A stretch of 64,000 bases of DNA from a virus: the IMG/VR virus record IMGVR_UViG_3300031707_000003, positions 47,678-111,677 of that record; one strand, 5' to 3'. The notes below the pieces were generated by a model. That model did not search any database, was not told the origin of the DNA, and was given only the letters and a program-made list of their open reading frames with translations. Position numbers and translations under genes: made by a program. The stretch's first letter is position 1. Each line of letters opens with the position of its first letter. This document shows, piece after piece, positions 61,262-64,000 of the stretch.

Positions 61262-62557
61262 ATGAGCGACAAGACCACCACGGGCTCGGCCCGGTGCGGT
61301 TTCTGCGGCCGTCCGAAGAACGAAGTCAAGAACCTGATCTCGGGTAGTGATTCCGTCACGGGCCCGTTCATCTGCAACCGCTGTATCGATCAGGCCAGCA
61401 AGGCCATGTCCGAAACGGCCTCGGCGACAGCTTCCAAAGAAGAGCCGCTCCGCAAGCCTCACGAGATCAAGGCTCACCTCGACGACTTCGTGATCGGCCA
61501 AGAGAAGGCGAAGCGAGAGATCGCCATCGCGGTCTACGAGCACTACAAGCGTCGTGAGGCTCTGAAGCGCGGCCACATCACGATCGAGGATGCCAAGGGC
61601 AACGTCGAGAAGGTCGAAATCGAGAAGAGCAACATCATCATCTCGGGGCCTAGCGGCACGGGGAAGACCCACGTTGCCCGCGCGATCTCCAGGCTCCTCC
61701 GTGTCCCCTTCTATGTGGCGGACGCAACGCGGCTCACCCAGGCGGGCTACGTCGGCGATGACGTGGAGAGCATCCTCCAAGGGCTCATCGCGGATGCCGA
61801 CGGGGACATCGAGCGGGCTCAGTGGGGGATCGTGTTCATCGACGAGTTCGACAAGCTCGCCCGCAAGTCGGGTCGTGGTGCCTCCGGGTTCCGTGACGTC
61901 ACTGGCGAAGGTGTCCAGCAGGCCCTCTTGAAGCTCCTCGAAGGGTGTCGCGTTCCTGTCCCGCGTGGGATGGGCTCGAAGATGATCGTGGCAGGGGCGG
62001 GCAACGCCGACATGATCGACACCACGAACATCCTCTTCATCGGGGCGGGCTCGTTCGCGGGTATCGAAGACTGCGTTGAGCGCCGCATGAACAAGTCGGC
62101 CCACATGGGGTTCGGCGGCAGCGGTCGAAAGAAGCTCGAAAAAACCGATGTCTACCTCAACGTCACCGAAGACGATATCCTCGAATTCGGGATGATTCCT
62201 GAGCTGGTTGGTCGTATGCCGGTCCTCACGACAACCATCGACCTCACCGAAGACGAGATGGTCGAGATCCTCACGATCCCCAAGAACGCCATCATCAAGC
62301 AATTCCGGGCGCTCTACGCGATGGACAACATCGATCTCCAGTTCGACGAGGGGGCGCTTCGGGCCATCGGGCAAGATGCGAAAAAGCGTCCTACGGGGGC
62401 TCGTGCGCTCAGGTCGATCGTCAAGCACGTCCTCCAGCCGTACAGCTTCGACGCGCCGACGGACATCGGGATCCAGACGATCCGCATCACCGAAGAGGCG
62501 GTCCACGAGCCTGGCAAGGCGGTTATTGTCCGCCGCGAGGTCAAGGGGACGGTCTAG
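61262..62557 (+). CDS. clpX: ClpX, ATP-dependent unfoldase subunit
   Basis: A 431-residue ClpX close to full length. The N-terminal zinc domain has Cys12/15 and Cys38/41 (RCGFCGRP ... FICNRCID). The AAA+ core has Walker A GPSGTGKT (Lys135), pore loop [12 protein letters not shown], Walker [13 protein letters not shown], an IGF-like loop read here as MGFG (residues 282-285, ClpP docking) and [11 protein letters not shown]. It unfolds substrates for ClpP; no clpP is in the window, so it probably works with the host ClpP. A CCGGTGTA element and a hairpin lie upstream and there is no Shine-Dalgarno. Confidence 0.9.
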   Translation: MSDKTTTGSARCGFCGRPKNEVKNLISGSDSVTGPFICNRCIDQASKAMSETASATASKEEPLRKPHEIKAHLDDFVIGQEKAKREIAIAVYEHYKRREALKRGHITIEDAKGNVEKVEIEKSNIIISGPSGTGKTHVARAISRLLRVPFYVADATRLTQAGYVGDDVESILQGLIADADGDIERAQWGIVFIDEFDKLARKSGRGASGFRDVTGEGVQQALLKLLEGCRVPVPRGMGSKMIVAGAGNADMIDTTNILFIGAGSFAGIEDCVERRMNKSAHMGFGGSGRKKLEKTDVYLNVTEDDILEFGMIPELVGRMPVLTTTIDLTEDEMVEILTIPKNAIIKQFRALYAMDNIDLQFDEGALRAIGQDAKKRPTGARALRSIVKHVLQPYSFDAPTDIGIQTIRITEEAVHEPGKAVIVRREVKGTV

Positions 62558-62587
62558 TCGGTGCTCTTCTTGTAAGCCGGGAGTGGC

Positions 62588-63937
62588 ATGGTTGACCTCC
62601 TCGCCCTCCGAGTGGCAAACCGATTTCTCAGGGAATCGGCAGCCATAGGAGATCCGAAGGACTTCCTTCGAGAGTTCGAGGCCGCTGTCTTGAAGCTCAC
62701 GCAACCGCCCTCCAAGGTGGAAGCGGCCAAGGAGCTGTTCCAGAAGCGCTTGGACGTGGAGCTGGCGGCCTCTCGTGAGGAGTGGACAGCCTATATCCAG
62801 AGTCAGACACCAGCGGAGAAGCAGGCGTTCAAAGACGCCTCGGATGTCGCCTACAACTGCCTCTTCGCCGTGACGCAGGGATCGGCTCGGATCGTTGAGC
62901 CTGGGCACAAGCTGTTTTTGGCGATCCTTCAGACGTACGCATTGCCGCCGGCCCTTCGGAAGAAGGTTGAAATTGCCTCCCGCACCTACCTCAAGAAGAC
63001 GCAATCGCGTCCCAAGGTGAAGGGTCGTTCGAGCGGGCTGGAGTACATCGCCTTTTACGAGAAGTTCCTCTTGCTGATCAACGCCCACCTCACGGTCGCC
63101 AAAGAGGCGGTCGTGAAGGGGAAGGCCCATGCAGAAGAGGGCGCGGGGGCGACCAAGATCAAGGCGGGTCCCTTCACGCTCGTCAACACGGGAGGCTTCT
63201 CTGAGAAGCAGATGGGTGATGTCGCTGATGTGATGCACAAGGTGGCATCCCTGGCGCAAAGCTCAGGTCTTGGGGCGGTCTGCTACGGGGAAGTCCAGGT
63301 CACCAACACCATCTCCAGGGCGAACGTCCTTGCGTTCTACTTGATCGCTAACGACGAGATGTTCGTCCGGGCCAACGTGAAAGCCACGACGGATACAGTG
63401 CAGACCGTCCTTCACGAGCTGGGGCACCGGTACGAGAAGAAGTTCCTGACCAATTCCCACGGCACACCGGCAACGCTCTACCGGACCCTCGAAGGCCAAG
63501 AGCATGAACGCACTTGGGGCCCTAAAAAGAAGGTGAAAATGGCCGAGCCCGGTGACACGCTGGAGGCCAAGGGAAAGACCTACGTGGTCACCAGGACCGT
63601 ACCGGGGCCCGGCCTCAAGGGCTACAAGGTCCTCCTTACTATCAAGGACAAACCTGGATCGTCAGCCACCGTACCTCTCGACACGTTCTGGGAGATGAAG
63701 GGCGAGAAAGCACGCGATATCGACGCGGACCCGGAGTACATCGGGTTCGTTTCGGATTACGCCAAGCGGGGCGGCCCCACCGAGAACTTTGCGGAAATGT
63801 TCTCCTATTACTGCATGGGGCGGCTGCCCACCCTTCAATCCGTACCGTTCGAGGCGTTGGTTTTCGGGACGGGGAAGACGTCGCACATGCGGACGGTGCA
63901 TCGAGTAGCCGCCCGCTTTCTATTTGTACGTCTCTGA
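62588..63937 (+). CDS. HELGH zincin-like protein with tag at both ends
   Basis: A 449-residue protein. The N-terminus MVDLLALRVANRFLRES is the RVxxRF-type tag, and a similar stretch TVHRVAARFLFVRL ends the protein. Zincin motif HELGH (His276-Glu277-x2-His280, TVLHELGHRYEKKF) and downstream ENFAEMFSYYC (Glu399/Glu403) parallel the protein at 60307. Between them is an inserted beta-rich segment (VKMAEPGDTLEAKGKTYVV). The first 200 residues are helical. ggga lies upstream of the ATG. Metalloprotease activity is likely but not certain. Confidence 0.6.
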   Translation: MVDLLALRVANRFLRESAAIGDPKDFLREFEAAVLKLTQPPSKVEAAKELFQKRLDVELAASREEWTAYIQSQTPAEKQAFKDASDVAYNCLFAVTQGSARIVEPGHKLFLAILQTYALPPALRKKVEIASRTYLKKTQSRPKVKGRSSGLEYIAFYEKFLLLINAHLTVAKEAVVKGKAHAEEGAGATKIKAGPFTLVNTGGFSEKQMGDVADVMHKVASLAQSSGLGAVCYGEVQVTNTISRANVLAFYLIANDEMFVRANVKATTDTVQTVLHELGHRYEKKFLTNSHGTPATLYRTLEGQEHERTWGPKKKVKMAEPGDTLEAKGKTYVVTRTVPGPGLKGYKVLLTIKDKPGSSATVPLDTFWEMKGEKARDIDADPEYIGFVSDYAKRGGPTENFAEMFSYYCMGRLPTLQSVPFEALVFGTGKTSHMRTVHRVAARFLFVRL

Positions 63938-63941
63938 AGGC

Positions 63942-64000
63942 ATGGACGTCCTTTCGCTCCGTGTTGTCGCACGACACCAGGAGAAGACCGCACGCGATCT
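63942..64000 (+). CDS. Protein with RVxxRF-type N-terminal tag (cut by window end)
   Basis: Only 19 codons are present. The ATG is four bases after the previous stop and the sequence MDVLSLRVVARHQEKTARD carries the same tag as the two zincin-like proteins upstream. The short reading frame alone would not be convincing; the tag match and gene spacing support it. Product unknown. Confidence 0.6.
   Translation, partial: MDVLSLRVVARHQEKTARD

Noticed and set aside
61175-63259. A 694-codon open frame on the minus strand across clpX
   Set aside because: It covers clpX and a zincin-like gene, both with clear motifs on the + strand; the minus-strand product is Arg/Leu/Asp-rich without motifs.

Overview
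The window is a continuous stretch of a large tailed double-stranded DNA bacteriophage genome, GC-rich, with every supported gene on the + strand, tightly packed and often overlapping by 1-30 bases. A baseplate J-like protein next to a gp25-like protein points to a contractile-tailed (myovirus-type) virion. The amount of tail and replication DNA present without capsid, portal, terminase or sheath genes indicates a genome well above 64 kb, probably a jumbo phage. The host cannot be read from the sequence. I saw no tRNA, rRNA, CRISPR array, insertion sequence, or gene-free gap longer than about 100 bases.

Region 1 (1-32.9 kb) encodes baseplate and tail-appendage proteins: an open-ended structural protein with a fibronectin-like module, a gp25-like baseplate protein, a J-like wedge protein, then a long series of very large adhesin or fibre proteins. 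These include a LamG-like repeat protein, two proteins sharing one N-terminal domain, and a predicted beta-helix tailspike. Region 2 (32.9-36.4 kb) holds small proteins, including membrane proteins (one holin-like), an exported protein, and small proteins with shared N-terminal tags.

Region 3 (36.4-38.8 kb) has a free-standing GIY-YIG endonuclease, an S-adenosylmethionine decarboxylase and a J-domain protein. Region 4 (38.8-48.6 kb) is the replication module: an SNF2-like helicase interrupted by an intein in its Walker A motif, a degenerate loader-like protein, a DnaB-like helicase, a CHC2 zinc-finger primase fragment, and a family A DNA polymerase with long extensions. Region 5 (48.6-53.8 kb) contains a DUF2997 / DUF1257 / Ycf46-like AAA+ module with its own hairpins and a strong terminator, followed by small unknown genes.

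Region 6 (53.8-64 kb) is nucleotide metabolism and protein-handling: a HAD deoxyribonucleotidase, thymidylate synthase with an inserted zinc ribbon, an HU-like protein, dihydrofolate reductase, a nitrilase-family hydrolase, ClpX, and three HExxH proteins. thyA, folA and the HAD enzyme fit together as dTMP-pool control.

Three cross-cutting patterns stand out. A CGGTGTA element lies 10-13 bases before many non-structural genes that lack a ribosome binding site, a candidate phage promoter giving near-leaderless mRNAs. Two families of otherwise unrelated proteins share short N-terminal tags (RVxxRF-like and YSYDRR-like). Small Cys-based metal-binding modules recur in many proteins, including inside thymidylate synthase. 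Functional names are assigned from motifs read by eye; no database search was run.
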